Shown here: positions 8,523 to 19,300 of the stretch, piece after piece
Position numbering within the stretch: position 1 is the first letter of the stretch
Layout: every line of letters starts with the position of its first letter
From: a virus
Reading direction: 5' to 3' (one strand)
Length of the DNA stretch: 55,711 bases
Virus record (IMG/VR): IMGVR_UViG_3300025759_000119
Coordinates: 1-55,711 of that record
Translations under genes and position numbers: made by a program
The notes under the pieces: generated by a model
The model's input: the letters and a program-made list of their open reading frames with translations, nothing else
The model's database searches: none
Told to the model about the DNA's origin: nothing

Positions 8523-9509
8523 ATGCCTAGTACATATACAAACAACTCTGGTATTGAAAAACCCGGCTCTGGTGAGCAGGCGGGTACTTGGGGTGCAACC
8601 TCAAACAATAACTTTGATATCATTGACCGCGCCCTAAATGGAGTGGGAACGATTACTCTTGCCGGTACTTCGCATACTCTCACCACGACAGACGGTACTT
8701 TAAGTGACGGGCAGTATAAAGTTCTTGTGCTTGGTGGTACGCCGTCAGGCACAAACACAATTACAATCAGTCCGAATGACCAAGATAAAATTTATTTTGT
8801 TCAAAACAACTCCGGGCAGGCGGCTGTATTTACTCAAGGCTCTGGTACTACTGTTACTGTTCCTGACGGTGATGCTAAGATTATTTACGCAGATGGTGCG
8901 GGTGCGGGTGCTAGTGTAAAAGCGATTTCTGACTCACTGTCGGTTTTAGGTGACATAAACGCAAACACGCTTAAAATTAACAACGTCACTGTCACCGCCA
9001 CTGCCGCAGAGCTTAATACGCTTGACGGCATAACCGCAACAACAGCGGAGCTAAACCATACAGACGGTGTTACCAGCAACATTCAAACGCAGTTAAACGC
9101 AAAACAAAGCACCATAACTGGCGGCGCAACCACCATTACAGGTTCTAACCTAGCAACTAGTAGAGCGTTGGTTTCTGATATTAATGGTAAGGTGGCAGCT
9201 AGTAGCATTATCACAGAAACAGAACTAAACTATCTTAATGGTGTTACCAGCAATATCCAGTCGCAGTTTAACGGTATTAGCACCGAACTTGTGAACGATA
9301 CCTCTCCACAACTTGGAGGCAACCTAGCCGGCAATGGGTTCAATATATCACTAACAAACAGTAACTATATACAACTTGGTAATTGGTATGTGTATATGGA
9401 CGGTAGTGGCAATTTAATTTTTCAATATTCTGGCAGCACAGTAGCTAAAATAGCTACTAATGGCGCCATTACTTCCGAGAACGATGTTACAGCATTTGGT
9501 TCAGTCTAA
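8523..9509 (+). CDS. Tail fibre protein
   Basis: 328 aa. N-terminal PSTYTNNSGIEKPGSGEQAGTWG is the start of a widespread marine-phage fibre family. The middle has repeats of the type ELNTLDGITATTAELNHTDG and GVTSNIQTQLNAKQ, which is the usual trimeric shaft repeat (also ELNYLNGVTSNIQSQ). The C-terminus (SPQLGGNLAGNGFNI, then a short beta domain) is a common fibre tip. The next ATG overlaps the stop (TAATGG). Confidence 0.75.
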   Translation: MPSTYTNNSGIEKPGSGEQAGTWGATSNNNFDIIDRALNGVGTITLAGTSHTLTTTDGTLSDGQYKVLVLGGTPSGTNTITISPNDQDKIYFVQNNSGQAAVFTQGSGTTVTVPDGDAKIIYADGAGAGASVKAISDSLSVLGDINANTLKINNVTVTATAAELNTLDGITATTAELNHTDGVTSNIQTQLNAKQSTITGGATTITGSNLATSRALVSDINGKVAASSIITETELNYLNGVTSNIQSQFNGISTELVNDTSPQLGGNLAGNGFNISLTNSNYIQLGNWYVYMDGSGNLIFQYSGSTVAKIATNGAITSENDVTAFGSV

Positions 9510-10138
9510 TGGCGATACCGGCTTCTGGAACCTTATCATTTTCTGACTTGCAGACAGAGTTTACTGGTGTGAACCCTATTTCTTTGAGTGAGTATTATAA
9601 AAGTGGTGGTAACGGATACGTTCCTACCACTGTTTCAGAAGCCGTAACCGCTAGCAATCTTGGTGGCAGCAATTCTCCTAACTATAGATACCCGGCCATC
9701 AGCGGCTACGACCCACAGATAAACACTTTTGGTCGGCTTTACACGCAGGCTTTGTGGGGCGATAACGGTAGTACCATTACTATGGACAGAAACTTCACTG
9801 TCAACAAGACCGGAACTTACCAGTATTATGTTGGTTATTACATACAAGGTAGCGGAACAGCCAATATTACTATGTACGCAAACGGTAGCGTTGTTCGATC
9901 ACATAGCCTAGCTGTGGGGTATAACACCACCACTTCAGCCGTTAACACACTTTCTCTGAGTGCTGGGCAGGTCATACGGTTTACTGGAAGTGCCCCATCT
10001 TCTGGTTGGGCAGTGATCTATGTTTATGTAGGCGGAAGTTCGTACAACAACGCGGCTGTGGATACAGCCGTTAACTCAAGCATCCCTACATCTGGCGCTC
10101 TTAGCTTGTCTGACTATTATGGCGGGAGAAAAACATAA
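9509..10138 (+). CDS. Tail fibre/structural protein
   Basis: 209 aa. It opens with IPASGTLSFSDLQTEFTGVN and closes with SIPTSGALSLSDYYGG: both ends carry the same xSGxLSxSDxxxxFxG motif, a recurrent attachment element in marine-phage fibre proteins. Between them is a beta domain (FTVNKTGTYQYYVGYYIQG, LSLSAGQVIRFTG) similar in outline to carbohydrate-binding or C1q-like sandwiches. Overlaps both neighbours by one base. Confidence 0.6.
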   Translation: MAIPASGTLSFSDLQTEFTGVNPISLSEYYKSGGNGYVPTTVSEAVTASNLGGSNSPNYRYPAISGYDPQINTFGRLYTQALWGDNGSTITMDRNFTVNKTGTYQYYVGYYIQGSGTANITMYANGSVVRSHSLAVGYNTTTSAVNTLSLSAGQVIRFTGSAPSSGWAVIYVYVGGSSYNNAAVDTAVNSSIPTSGALSLSDYYGGRKT

Positions 10139-12249
10139 TGCCATTAACAAAGCTACAATTTAGACCCGGCGTCAACAGAGAATACACCTCGTATTCAAAC
10201 GAGGGCGGCTGGTTTGATGGGGACAAAATCAGATTTCATCTTGGCTACCCGGAAAAAATTGGCGGCTGGCAGAAGTATAGTGACAATGCTTTTATTGGCA
10301 CTGCTAGGCGGCTCCATAACTGGGTGGCGATAGACGGTTCCAACTTTATGGGTGTTGGCACTACAGTTAAATACTATATCGAAGAGGGCCAAGCTTTCTT
10401 TGACATTACCCCTATCCGCAATACCACTGCGGCTGGTGCTGTAACTTTTTCTGCCACCAATGGATCAACAACAATCACCGTAACAGACATAGCTCACGGC
10501 GCTGTGGCTGGTGACTTTGTTACTTTTAGCGGCGCTGTTAGTCTGGGCGGTTCAATCTCTGCCGTTGTTCTTAACGCTGAGTATCAGATAGACACTATTA
10601 TTGATAGCAATCAATACACAATAACAGTTGTTATTCCAGCAAATGCTTCCGATACAGGTAATGGTGGCGCGAGTGTTGTTGGCAGCTATCAAATTAATAC
10701 AGGTCTAAACACTACTGTGGGTGGCACAGGTTGGGGCGCAGGTCTCTATGGCGGGCGTACTCTTGGTGGCTTGCAAACGATCGTAAATGAGGGCGGCACA
10801 TTCTCCGCAGTAGACACCACGCTTACGGTTCTTAACGCAAGCCCGTTTCCGTCCACTGGTACAATTTTGATTAACCGAGAGTTAATGACATATTCTGGAA
10901 AGTCTGGGAATGACTTGACCGGCCTGACAAGAGGTGTAAACGGAACATCCGCTGTCAGTCACGCAAACGCATCAACCGTGTTTCTGGCTATTGGAAACTC
11001 TGACCCCAACCTAGATTTTACTGGATGGGGTTCCTCTGCTGCTGGTGGTATCATACCGGTATCGGAGCTTCGTCTTTGGTCGCATGATAATTTTGGTGAA
11101 GACCTGATTATTAACCCGCGTGATGGCGGCATTTATTACTGGGACAAAACCAACAGTCTGGCTTCAAGGGCTGTAGAAATTGGAACTTTAGGTGGAGCTT
11201 CCAACACGCCGATCATTGCAAAGCAGGTTTTGGTTTCTGATTTGGATAGACATGTTATAGCCTTTGGCTGTAATGCACAGGGCAGCACAGATCAAGATAA
11301 CTTGCTGATCCGTTTTTCTGATCAAGAATCAATCACCGATTGGACGGCAACTGCGACCAACACAGCGGGTGACTTGCGCCTCGGCTCTGGGTCTACGTTT
11401 GTTCAGGCAGTAGAAACAAAACGTGAGGTTCTGGTTTGGACCGATAAATCACTTCACTCACTGCGTTTTATTGGACCTCCATTTACATTTGGCTTGCAAC
11501 AGCTTGCTTCAAACATCACAATTATAGGGCCAAAAGCCGCCGTGGCTACAGAAGACTTTGTGTTCTGGATGGGTATTGATAACTTCTATGTCTATGCCGG
11601 TCAAACAACTCAGTTGCCTTGCACAGTTAGAGATCATGTTTTTACAGACTTTAACAAAGAGCAGTCAGAAAAAGTTGTGTCTGGTGTAAACTCACAGTGG
11701 GGCGAGGTGATTTGGTTCTACCCGTCATTAAACTCGGACGAGAATGACAGATATGTAATTTACAACTACTTAGAAAAGCTGTGGTATTATGGAACAATGA
11801 GTAGAAGCGCGTGGCTTGATCGTGGTATTCGTCAATACCCTATCGCGGCAGGTGGAAATTATCTTTACAACCACGAGATTGGACAAGATGACGATGGCGC
11901 GGCTATGGAGTCTTACATTGAGTCCAGTCAGATTGACGTTGGCGATGGGGAGCGGTTTACGTTTCTTAGCAGGCTTATACCTGACATCAAGTTCGAGGGT
12001 TCAACAGCAATTAACCCGGCGGTAGACTTCACTGTTAAGACAAGAAACTACCCCGGCGGGAATTACCTGCAAACAGATACAAAGACATCAACTAGAACAA
12101 CAACGGCGCCGGTTGAACAGTTTACAGAAAACCTAAACATTCGCGTTCGTGGTAGGTCTTTCGCGTTTCGCGTTGATTCTGGTGAGACTGGTGTGCGCTG
12201 GAAGCTTGGAACACCTCGTGTAGATCTTCGTCAAGACGGGAGGCGCTAA
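10138..12249 (+). CDS. Tail hub/nozzle-like structural protein
   Basis: 703 aa. N-terminal MPLTKLQFRPGVNREYTSY, EGGWFDGDKIRF and PEKIGGWQ are characteristic of a large structural protein family of marine phages that I associate with the P22 gp10/T7 gp12 class of beta-propeller tail hubs. Residues ~215-285 hold an insertion with LTVLNASPFPSTGTILI and LTGLTRGVNGT, a small beta domain common in viral adhesins. It lies between the fibre cluster and the internal protein genes, as expected for a short-tail hub. Exact fold not verified. Confidence 0.6.
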   Translation: MPLTKLQFRPGVNREYTSYSNEGGWFDGDKIRFHLGYPEKIGGWQKYSDNAFIGTARRLHNWVAIDGSNFMGVGTTVKYYIEEGQAFFDITPIRNTTAAGAVTFSATNGSTTITVTDIAHGAVAGDFVTFSGAVSLGGSISAVVLNAEYQIDTIIDSNQYTITVVIPANASDTGNGGASVVGSYQINTGLNTTVGGTGWGAGLYGGRTLGGLQTIVNEGGTFSAVDTTLTVLNASPFPSTGTILINRELMTYSGKSGNDLTGLTRGVNGTSAVSHANASTVFLAIGNSDPNLDFTGWGSSAAGGIIPVSELRLWSHDNFGEDLIINPRDGGIYYWDKTNSLASRAVEIGTLGGASNTPIIAKQVLVSDLDRHVIAFGCNAQGSTDQDNLLIRFSDQESITDWTATATNTAGDLRLGSGSTFVQAVETKREVLVWTDKSLHSLRFIGPPFTFGLQQLASNITIIGPKAAVATEDFVFWMGIDNFYVYAGQTTQLPCTVRDHVFTDFNKEQSEKVVSGVNSQWGEVIWFYPSLNSDENDRYVIYNYLEKLWYYGTMSRSAWLDRGIRQYPIAAGGNYLYNHEIGQDDDGAAMESYIESSQIDVGDGERFTFLSRLIPDIKFEGSTAINPAVDFTVKTRNYPGGNYLQTDTKTSTRTTTAPVEQFTENLNIRVRGRSFAFRVDSGETGVRWKLGTPRVDLRQDGRR

Positions 12250-12479
12250 TGTCATCTCGTGCGCTACCGCCGCCAAGACTCCCCGAAGCTCCACAAGAAT
12301 ACACTAGGGCTTATATGGAGGATTTAATAAGAGCTTTGGATAGCTATATTCAACAAGAACGTAATCCGGGCGACATGAGGGGGACAACCCTTACCTTAAC
12401 GCAACTACCTACAAGTGCCGCTGGACTTGAGACAGGAGCACTGTATAATAATGCTGGTACAGTAAAGATTGTGACATAA
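12249..12479 (+). CDS. Small structural protein
   Basis: 76 aa, overlapping the hub stop (TAATG). Pro-rich start (ALPPPRLPEAPQEY), a helix (AYMEDLIRALDSYIQQE) and a short beta end with GLETGALYNNAGTVKIV, which resembles the attachment segments of fibre proteins. Its constant position next to hub genes in related phages is remembered, not checked. Probably a small tail or neck component. Confidence 0.6.
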   Translation: MSSRALPPPRLPEAPQEYTRAYMEDLIRALDSYIQQERNPGDMRGTTLTLTQLPTSAAGLETGALYNNAGTVKIVT

Positions 12480-12480
12480 T

Positions 12481-13422
12481 ATGGCTATTTTTGGTGATCT
12501 CGGAAAAGCATTAGGACTCGGCAGCGCTGAAGATATTTTTGGCGAAGGCGACCTCCTACCTATTTTGGCTACGGCGGCTGGGTTTTATTTTGCTCCCGCA
12601 ATGGGTTTGTCGGCTGCTGCCGGCGCTGCCGGTGGCGCTGGCCTTGGTAGTTTAGCCGCAGGTAAGTCTGTGAACGATGCTTTAAAAAATGCTGCAATGG
12701 CGTATGGCGTTGGATCTTTCATGTCTCCTTCAATGACACAAGGCTTACAAATGGGTGGCGGCGCTGGATCTCCACCTAGCTACCTACAAAACCAAATTTA
12801 CGGAGGCGCGGGTCAAGTACCTACTCAGGTAGCGGGGGATTTGAGCGAAGGCATGGTGACAGGTGGTGGGTCTAACGCTGGATCTAGCGGCGGCTTGCTT
12901 GACTTTATGGGTGAAAATCCGCTTTTAACCGCTTCTTTAGCTTCTTCAGGGCTAAGTCTTTTAGCAGGGCAACCGGATGATCCCGGCAGGCCACAACGCC
13001 CATATGCTGACGTAACTGGATTTGATATTAATGTTGTAGACCCAGAAACAGGGGAAGTTCTTAATCTCAAAGACCCGGATGATGCACAACGCTATCGTGA
13101 GGCAATGACTGAAGAGCGTCAGAACCTTTATAGCAATGATATGTACCAACGTATCCCCGGTTATGCACATGGTGGTGCAATGGTTGATCACCCCGATGCA
13201 CATGGAGCTATGTACCAACACAAAAAAATGGGGTATGATGTAGCTGTAAGAGGCGAAGTTGATGGACCGGGAACCGGGACATCCGATTCTGTCCCTGCCC
13301 GTTTATCCGACGGTGAGTTCGTACTAACGGCGCAAGCAGTTCGCGGCGCTGGTGGTGGAGACAGGGATGTCGGAGCCGCCCGGTTATATGATATGATGGC
13401 GGAATTGGAGGCCACAGCGTAA
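12481..13422 (+). CDS. Internal virion or tail protein with Gly/Ala-rich segment
   Basis: 313 aa. Residues ~25-80 are hydrophobic, Gly/Ala-rich (ATAAGFYFAPAMGLSAAAGA, GGAGLGSLAAG) and could cross or line a membrane. The C-terminal part holds DSVPARLSDGEFVLTAQAVRGAG, a motif found in many phage tape-measure or ejection-type proteins (PAxLSxGEFVxxxxAV). First gene of the four-gene internal-protein block. I infer an ejected protein that helps DNA cross the cell envelope. Confidence 0.6.
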   Translation: MAIFGDLGKALGLGSAEDIFGEGDLLPILATAAGFYFAPAMGLSAAAGAAGGAGLGSLAAGKSVNDALKNAAMAYGVGSFMSPSMTQGLQMGGGAGSPPSYLQNQIYGGAGQVPTQVAGDLSEGMVTGGGSNAGSSGGLLDFMGENPLLTASLASSGLSLLAGQPDDPGRPQRPYADVTGFDINVVDPETGEVLNLKDPDDAQRYREAMTEERQNLYSNDMYQRIPGYAHGGAMVDHPDAHGAMYQHKKMGYDVAVRGEVDGPGTGTSDSVPARLSDGEFVLTAQAVRGAGGGDRDVGAARLYDMMAELEATA

Positions 13423-14588
13423 TGCCTACACAAACACAAGAAATCACCCAGCGTCTTCCCGCGTTTCAGGAAGAGTATTTACAGAATATTTTTGAGTCTA
13501 CTCAAAATTTATTCAAGCCTGTGTCTGAAGGTGGGCAGGGTCTTACAATGCCCTATGCTCCGGGTACGGTTGTTGATCTTAGCCAAGGGCAGCAGCAGGC
13601 AATTAATGCAGCTATGCAGGGCGTTGGCTCCTACCAGCCATACTTGCAGCAGGGCGAGCAAGCAATGGGGATTGGTCTTGGCGCAGTTGGTACTGGTCTT
13701 GGCGCAGTTAGTACCGGTGTTGACACTATGGGCACTGGGCTTAGTACGGTTCAGCATGGCACCGGCAGTGTACAACAGGGTATAACACAAGCAGATATAG
13801 CCGCTCAAATGCTCGGCGGGGCAACTTATAGCCCGACTGATTATCAGGCATTCATGGATCCATACATGGATGACGTCATTCAACAACAATATAAAGACAT
13901 TGCACGGCAAGGACAGATTCAAGAACAGAACTTAGGGGCGCAGGCCGTTGGTTCAGGAGCCTTTGGCGGCGCACGGCAGGGCGTAGCGCAGGCAGAAATT
14001 GGCCGCAATGTCATGGAACAGCAGGCACGAACTGGGTCACAGCTTCGCTCCGCTGGATTTGCACAGGCGCAGCAAGCAGCACAACAAGCAGCACAACAAA
14101 AGCTTCAGCAAGCGGGGCAGGCCGGCACATTGGCTGGTCAATATGGTGCGCTCGGCGGTCAGATCGGCGCGCTTGGTTCACAGATCGGTCAGATCGGCGC
14201 AGCTACCGGGCAACTCGGTGCCACCGCAGGCGCACTTGGCGGGCAGGCAGGTCAGATAGGACAGGGTATCGCGGGCCTAGGTCAGATGGGTCAGCAAATG
14301 AACATCCAAGACATTAATGCATTGTTGTCAACGGGGGGTCTATCACAGCAGCAAGCTCAGAATATAGCAAATATGCAGCAGCAGAATCTTATGGCGCAGC
14401 AGAATCTTCCTTTCCAGCAACTGGGTTATATGTCAGATATCTTCCAAGGTGTTCCAGCATTGACACAGACAACAGGTCTTACAACAACACCTCCGCCAAG
14501 CACATCTTCTCAGCTTATGGGTCTTGGCATTGCTGGTCTTGGCGCCTATGGTCAGATGAATCAAGGTCGGGGGTTCCCGGGACAATAA
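13422..14588 (+). CDS. Gln/Gly-rich internal virion protein
   Basis: 388 aa. Two low-complexity blocks stand out: residues ~84-124 with 7-residue repeats (GLGAVGT, GLGAVST, GVDTMGT, GLSTVQH) and residues ~210-290 with Q/A runs (AQQAAQQAAQQ) followed by G-x-x-x-G repeats (GALGGQIGALGSQIGQIG). Such glycine-zipper helices can form membrane channels or long coiled assemblies. Residues 139-160 (DYQAFMDPYMDDVIQQQYKD) and GAQAVGSGAFGGARQ are a conserved pair of motifs in marine-phage internal proteins. Starts on the preceding stop (TAATG). Confidence 0.6.
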   Translation: MPTQTQEITQRLPAFQEEYLQNIFESTQNLFKPVSEGGQGLTMPYAPGTVVDLSQGQQQAINAAMQGVGSYQPYLQQGEQAMGIGLGAVGTGLGAVSTGVDTMGTGLSTVQHGTGSVQQGITQADIAAQMLGGATYSPTDYQAFMDPYMDDVIQQQYKDIARQGQIQEQNLGAQAVGSGAFGGARQGVAQAEIGRNVMEQQARTGSQLRSAGFAQAQQAAQQAAQQKLQQAGQAGTLAGQYGALGGQIGALGSQIGQIGAATGQLGATAGALGGQAGQIGQGIAGLGQMGQQMNIQDINALLSTGGLSQQQAQNIANMQQQNLMAQQNLPFQQLGYMSDIFQGVPALTQTTGLTTTPPPSTSSQLMGLGIAGLGAYGQMNQGRGFPGQ

Positions 14589-14599
14589 GGAAATAGATA

Positions 14600-16351
14600 A
14601 TGGCAAGACCACCACTTAATCGTCCAATGTTTCGTGTACCGGGGATGTCCCGTCAGCCTCAAGGTATTCTTGCGTCTGGTCCACAGATCATGAATGCTGC
14701 TATGCGGTCCACGGACCAAAATCCATATACGCAGGTATCTACTGATCCTGTTGTTCAAGTACCCCGCACAAGATCAAGAGAAACGGTGAAAGAAAACTTT
14801 AAAAACTTTACAGACATCTTTAATCCTATTGGGGAAGCATTAGCCGCAGGCTCTGGGGTAGGTAGGGATATAGTAGAAAGAAGACGAATGGAAAGAGCCC
14901 AGCTTGCGGCTGATGAAATGGTGGAAAAAACTCTTGCGATGCAGGACGCAGACCCGACTGACCCGGATGAAAGCATGTATGGTTCTGACTATGAGTACGA
15001 TGCTAAAGTGTATGGCCCTGCTCGTTATGATGGCATGAACCCGGATGAAAGCATGTACTCTAGTGGTGATGCCGGAACGCCTTTTGATCTAGGAGCCGCA
15101 ATTAACGAAACCAATAAAAAGGTTATAGATAAAAAACCTACAGATAATAAATCAAAAGTAGAAGACATGATGTCTATGCAGGTAGACGCTGCGGCCAAAC
15201 TTCGAAGAAACCTACAAAATATTTACAAGGGTGTAGATTTTGATAAAAACGTGACAGAAGCGTCACAAAATCTTACAACACGGATTTCTGATCTTCAGGA
15301 AACGATGAACAAAAAGAACGAGGAACTTACCCTTGCCGACATTGATGCAGATTTTGAAAATCTTATGGGCTATAAACCCGGTGACATTAAGACCGAAGCA
15401 GAGCAAGAGCGTAAAACTTCTTTCTGGCTTGGCTTGATGAAAGCGGGCTTGGCTATTGCTGCGGGTGAAAGTCCAAACGCTCTTACTAATATTGCAAAAG
15501 GCTTGTCTTTTGGTCTTGATCAGTATGGTAAAGACATGCAGCGCATTTCAAGTCAAGAGCGGCAAGATCTAAAAGAGCAGGCGTCCTTAAGATACAGTCT
15601 TCTTAAAGACAAAAAATCTGAGCAAATTGCTCAACGCGCATTGGATGTGCAATATAAGTCTGCGCTTTATTCAATAGCTCAAGAACAAGACAAGAGAGCA
15701 AGGGAAGACAAAAAACAATTTGTAGACACACAATTTGCTTTAGGTAAGTTAGACATTGCACTTTATCAAACAGCTAACGAATTGGGCTTAAAACTTGGTG
15801 ATCAAAAAATCTCTCAAGAGAAACTAAATCTAATGTCTTCCGAGCTAGAGTTAAAATATACTTTAGATCCAAAACTGGCTGCCTCAGCATACGCGGCAGG
15901 CGGCTTGATTCCTCGTGTAGAAGGTCAGGAAATTGTTATCACTGATCCAACAACTTGGCAGCTAAACCCAGAATGGGTGGATATTGCTAAAAGAGCATTC
16001 TTGGATAGCTCCCCCACGAGATCCACCGCTGCTGATAAGGAAGCAAGCGCGGCAGGAAGAAGACTTGTAGTTAAAGGAGTTCAGTATCCTACAGCGGAAG
16101 CAGCAGAAGACGCGCAAAGAGCCGGCGCTCTTAGTTTTACAGGTGTCACAAATATATATGACAGAGCAATGATGCAGCTAGATGAAGCTCAACGCATGAA
16201 AGGAAAGTTAATAGACACCAACGCGATAGAGATACTTCGTGACGAAGCTACGAAAAACCCAGATTCAGCATTAGCTAAAAGGCTTGAAAAGGCTGGTATT
16301 AAACTCGATTCAGATGTTTTTGACTTTACTGAAATAGTAGACGTCAACTAG
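14600..16351 (+). CDS. Internal virion/ejection protein
   Basis: 583 aa, preceded by AAGGAAATAGATA. N-terminal ARPPLNRPMFRVPGMSRQPQ is a recognisable head of this marine-phage family. Residues ~50-260 are charged and mostly helical with long coiled-coil stretches, including a repeated NPDESMYSS/DPDESMYGS phrase (residues ~117-155). A hydrophobic helix near 275-290 (FWLGLMKAGLAIAAGESPNAL) is followed by FGLDQYGKDM. By position and composition it is an internal protein delivered with the genome. Confidence 0.6.
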   Translation: MARPPLNRPMFRVPGMSRQPQGILASGPQIMNAAMRSTDQNPYTQVSTDPVVQVPRTRSRETVKENFKNFTDIFNPIGEALAAGSGVGRDIVERRRMERAQLAADEMVEKTLAMQDADPTDPDESMYGSDYEYDAKVYGPARYDGMNPDESMYSSGDAGTPFDLGAAINETNKKVIDKKPTDNKSKVEDMMSMQVDAAAKLRRNLQNIYKGVDFDKNVTEASQNLTTRISDLQETMNKKNEELTLADIDADFENLMGYKPGDIKTEAEQERKTSFWLGLMKAGLAIAAGESPNALTNIAKGLSFGLDQYGKDMQRISSQERQDLKEQASLRYSLLKDKKSEQIAQRALDVQYKSALYSIAQEQDKRAREDKKQFVDTQFALGKLDIALYQTANELGLKLGDQKISQEKLNLMSSELELKYTLDPKLAASAYAAGGLIPRVEGQEIVITDPTTWQLNPEWVDIAKRAFLDSSPTRSTAADKEASAAGRRLVVKGVQYPTAEAAEDAQRAGALSFTGVTNIYDRAMMQLDEAQRMKGKLIDTNAIEILRDEATKNPDSALAKRLEKAGIKLDSDVFDFTEIVDVN

Positions 16352-16365
16352 AAATACGGTGATTC

Positions 16366-19300
16366 ATGACAAGATATAGATATGAAGGGCAGATATATGA
16401 TTTCGAGCCCGGTCTTACTAACGATGAAGTTAAAGAAAGAATCGCCAATCTTCCGCAGCAGTCTACTGCACCAGTAACTTCAGCTAGGTACGCTTCTGGT
16501 ATAGAAGAAGACGAGGGTTTTTTTCAAGAAGTCGGGGAAGGGGTAGTCTCCGGCTTGTCCCGCATCCCGCAAGGGATCTTAGAGCTTGGCACTATAGCTT
16601 TTGATGCTGCCGCCGACACCAACTACACGGAAGAAGTCACTAAGTTTTTTGATGAAACAAGAGAAGATTTAGGTATTGATCCTACTGGTTTGGCCGGAGG
16701 AATATCAGAAGGGCTTGCTCAGTTTCTTGTCCCGGGTCTTGGGGCTGCAAGTGCTGTCTCAAGGGTGTCATCAATAGGAAAAATGGCTCGTGGACTTCGC
16801 TCTGCTAAAACTGGGCGAAAAGCATCATCCGCTCGTCTAGCTGCTGCGGAGCGTAAGTATGGTAGTACAAGTCTTAGCACTAGCCAAAAAGTGAACTTGA
16901 CACTGCAGGAAGCAGGCGCTGCAACTGCTGCTGATTTTCTCGTATCTACAGACGGAACACAGTCTATAGGTGACTTTTTTGAACTTGGCGTTACTCAGAC
17001 AAATGAGAAAAAACTTGGGGAGTCAGGAAGAGAAGCCGCTCTTCGTAAATTAATTAACAAAACAAAAGTAGGCGCAGAGTCAGGTCTTTTGACTGTGGGT
17101 TTCCCAATTGCTCTTGGGGCCACTGTAAAAGGCGGGTCAGCCGTTGGCGCATTTAGGCCCATAGAAGCCATAAACGAAACAACCGGGTTGTCTCTTCCCG
17201 GGGCAAGTTTTGCATTAGCGCAAACTGTTACCGGCCCTACAAAAGCAGCCGTTGATTTAATAAAAGGTGCAATTATTCGCGGTGAAGAAAGAATGCTGGA
17301 CCCTCTTCAAGAGGTTGGTGCGTTCGCAGGTATGTTAAACAGAACTTTAGGTACTTTACGGTATCGCGGCTTCTTAGATGCAGAAGTTGCCGATCAGCAG
17401 TCTTTGGTTGGTGCAAAGGTTGAGGGGGAAGTAAAAAGAGCGGACGGTCTTCTTAAAAACATAGAAAAAAACATTGATGAATATCTTAAGCGCCCAGAGG
17501 TTCTTGAGCAAAGCAGCATCACAAAACAAAAAATGCTTAATAATTTTATGGATGTTCTTGAGACAGGGAATCGACCTGACGACCTGCCAGAAGAATTGTT
17601 TAAAGAATATATGAAAGCCAGAAAAGTTATTGATGGCCTGTCCGAAAGATTGCTAGCTACAGGTGCCGTGGCTCGTTTGCCTGAAGAATCAACCAGCAGG
17701 TTTATGGGCCGTGCAGAATTTATCCAGACTGTTAGAAACAACATTCAAACCGGGGGTTATCTGCGTCGCCGTTACCGTGCATTTGAAGATCCTGAAAACT
17801 ACTCAATACCTAGAGGTCTTGCAGACGAGCGGGAAATATTTAATATGCTCCGCACCGGAGGTGCGGAAGGCAGTGAAGGCGACCGTATATTTAAAGACAT
17901 CAAAGAACGTCTTAATATTACAAACTTTCGCGTTACCGAAGAACAAACGCTTGACACATTGACGGACAGGCAGCTTCGCGGTTACGTTGACGCTATCCTT
18001 AATGATGCAAGAAACACAGGACGTGGAAGAATTATGGGGATGAGTTTTCGCTCGTCTATGCGAAAATTAAATCCGCAACTTTTGAACAGGCGAAAAGTAG
18101 ATTTGTCTACAACGAGACGAATCCTTGGCGAAATTAGAGACCCGTTTGAAGCATATGTTGCTACGGTTTCTGATCTGTCAACATTTATAGCTACGGATGA
18201 TTTTTTTACAACATTCCGCAGATTTGTAGATGACGACATAAAAAACGCTAAAAACCGTGAAGGTAGATATAGCGAACTTCGTGCATCTAGAGCAGAAATA
18301 CAAAGTTTAATAAACGCTAGAAGAGAAAATCCGGCTGCTCAGTTAGGCCCGGCTCAAAGCAGATACATAGATACAGAAGAGTATATCAAAAACATTGAGC
18401 AACAAGTAGTTGCAAATGGTGGTGAGTTTACCGACGCATCAAAACAAAAAATCTTAGAAGATCTCAGAGATCAGGGATACTACATCCTTGGCAAAACGGG
18501 ACTTGATGGCAACATATATGACAAAGGGATTAGTGAAAGTGCCTTTGGAGCTATGCACGGGATAGCTATTCCTGAGCCTATGTGGCGGTCAATGTCAAAC
18601 AACATCTTAAATGACGACAACGATTTTACAAAATACTTCTTGCGTCCGGTTTATGGTAGTTTTTTAAAACTCAAGGGCATGACCCAGTATGCAAAGACTA
18701 TTCTTTCTCCCGTCACACAAGTTCGTAACGTAACATCCGCAGCTTTATTTGCTGCTGCTCAAGGCAACTTTGGGAACGGCGCCAATCTTGGGGAGTCCTT
18801 GTCTCTTGTCTTGGGCGATCTTTTTAATATGACCGATGAAAAAGCTCTTGAGTATATGGTTGAACTGCAGCAGCGCGGCGTTATCGGAAGCAGCGCACAG
18901 CTTCGAGAAATTCAAGATACTCTTCGTAAAGGTCTTAATCCACGAACCACTTCCGGAGCGCATATTCTAGATGAAGCTGCCGGGCGGCTTCCCTCTGACA
19001 TAGCCGGGCCTCTTGAAGTCGCTCGCAAAAAAGGTTGGGTGCGCCAAATGCTGGGTAAAGCAGAAGATGCGTATCGTGGCGGTGATGATGTTTGGAAAAT
19101 ATATAACTACGAGTTTGAACACGCTAAAATTAAACAAGCTTATCTAGACGATGTGCAGAATGCCACAAAAGGTTTAACAGATCCGGACGTAATTAAAAAT
19201 GCTAAAGAAGCGGTAGATTCTAGTTACTTAAAGTTTACTAATTCTTCTCCTAGTACATCGCTTGACACCGCATTAAAAGATCTTGCTGCCGACAGAGTTC

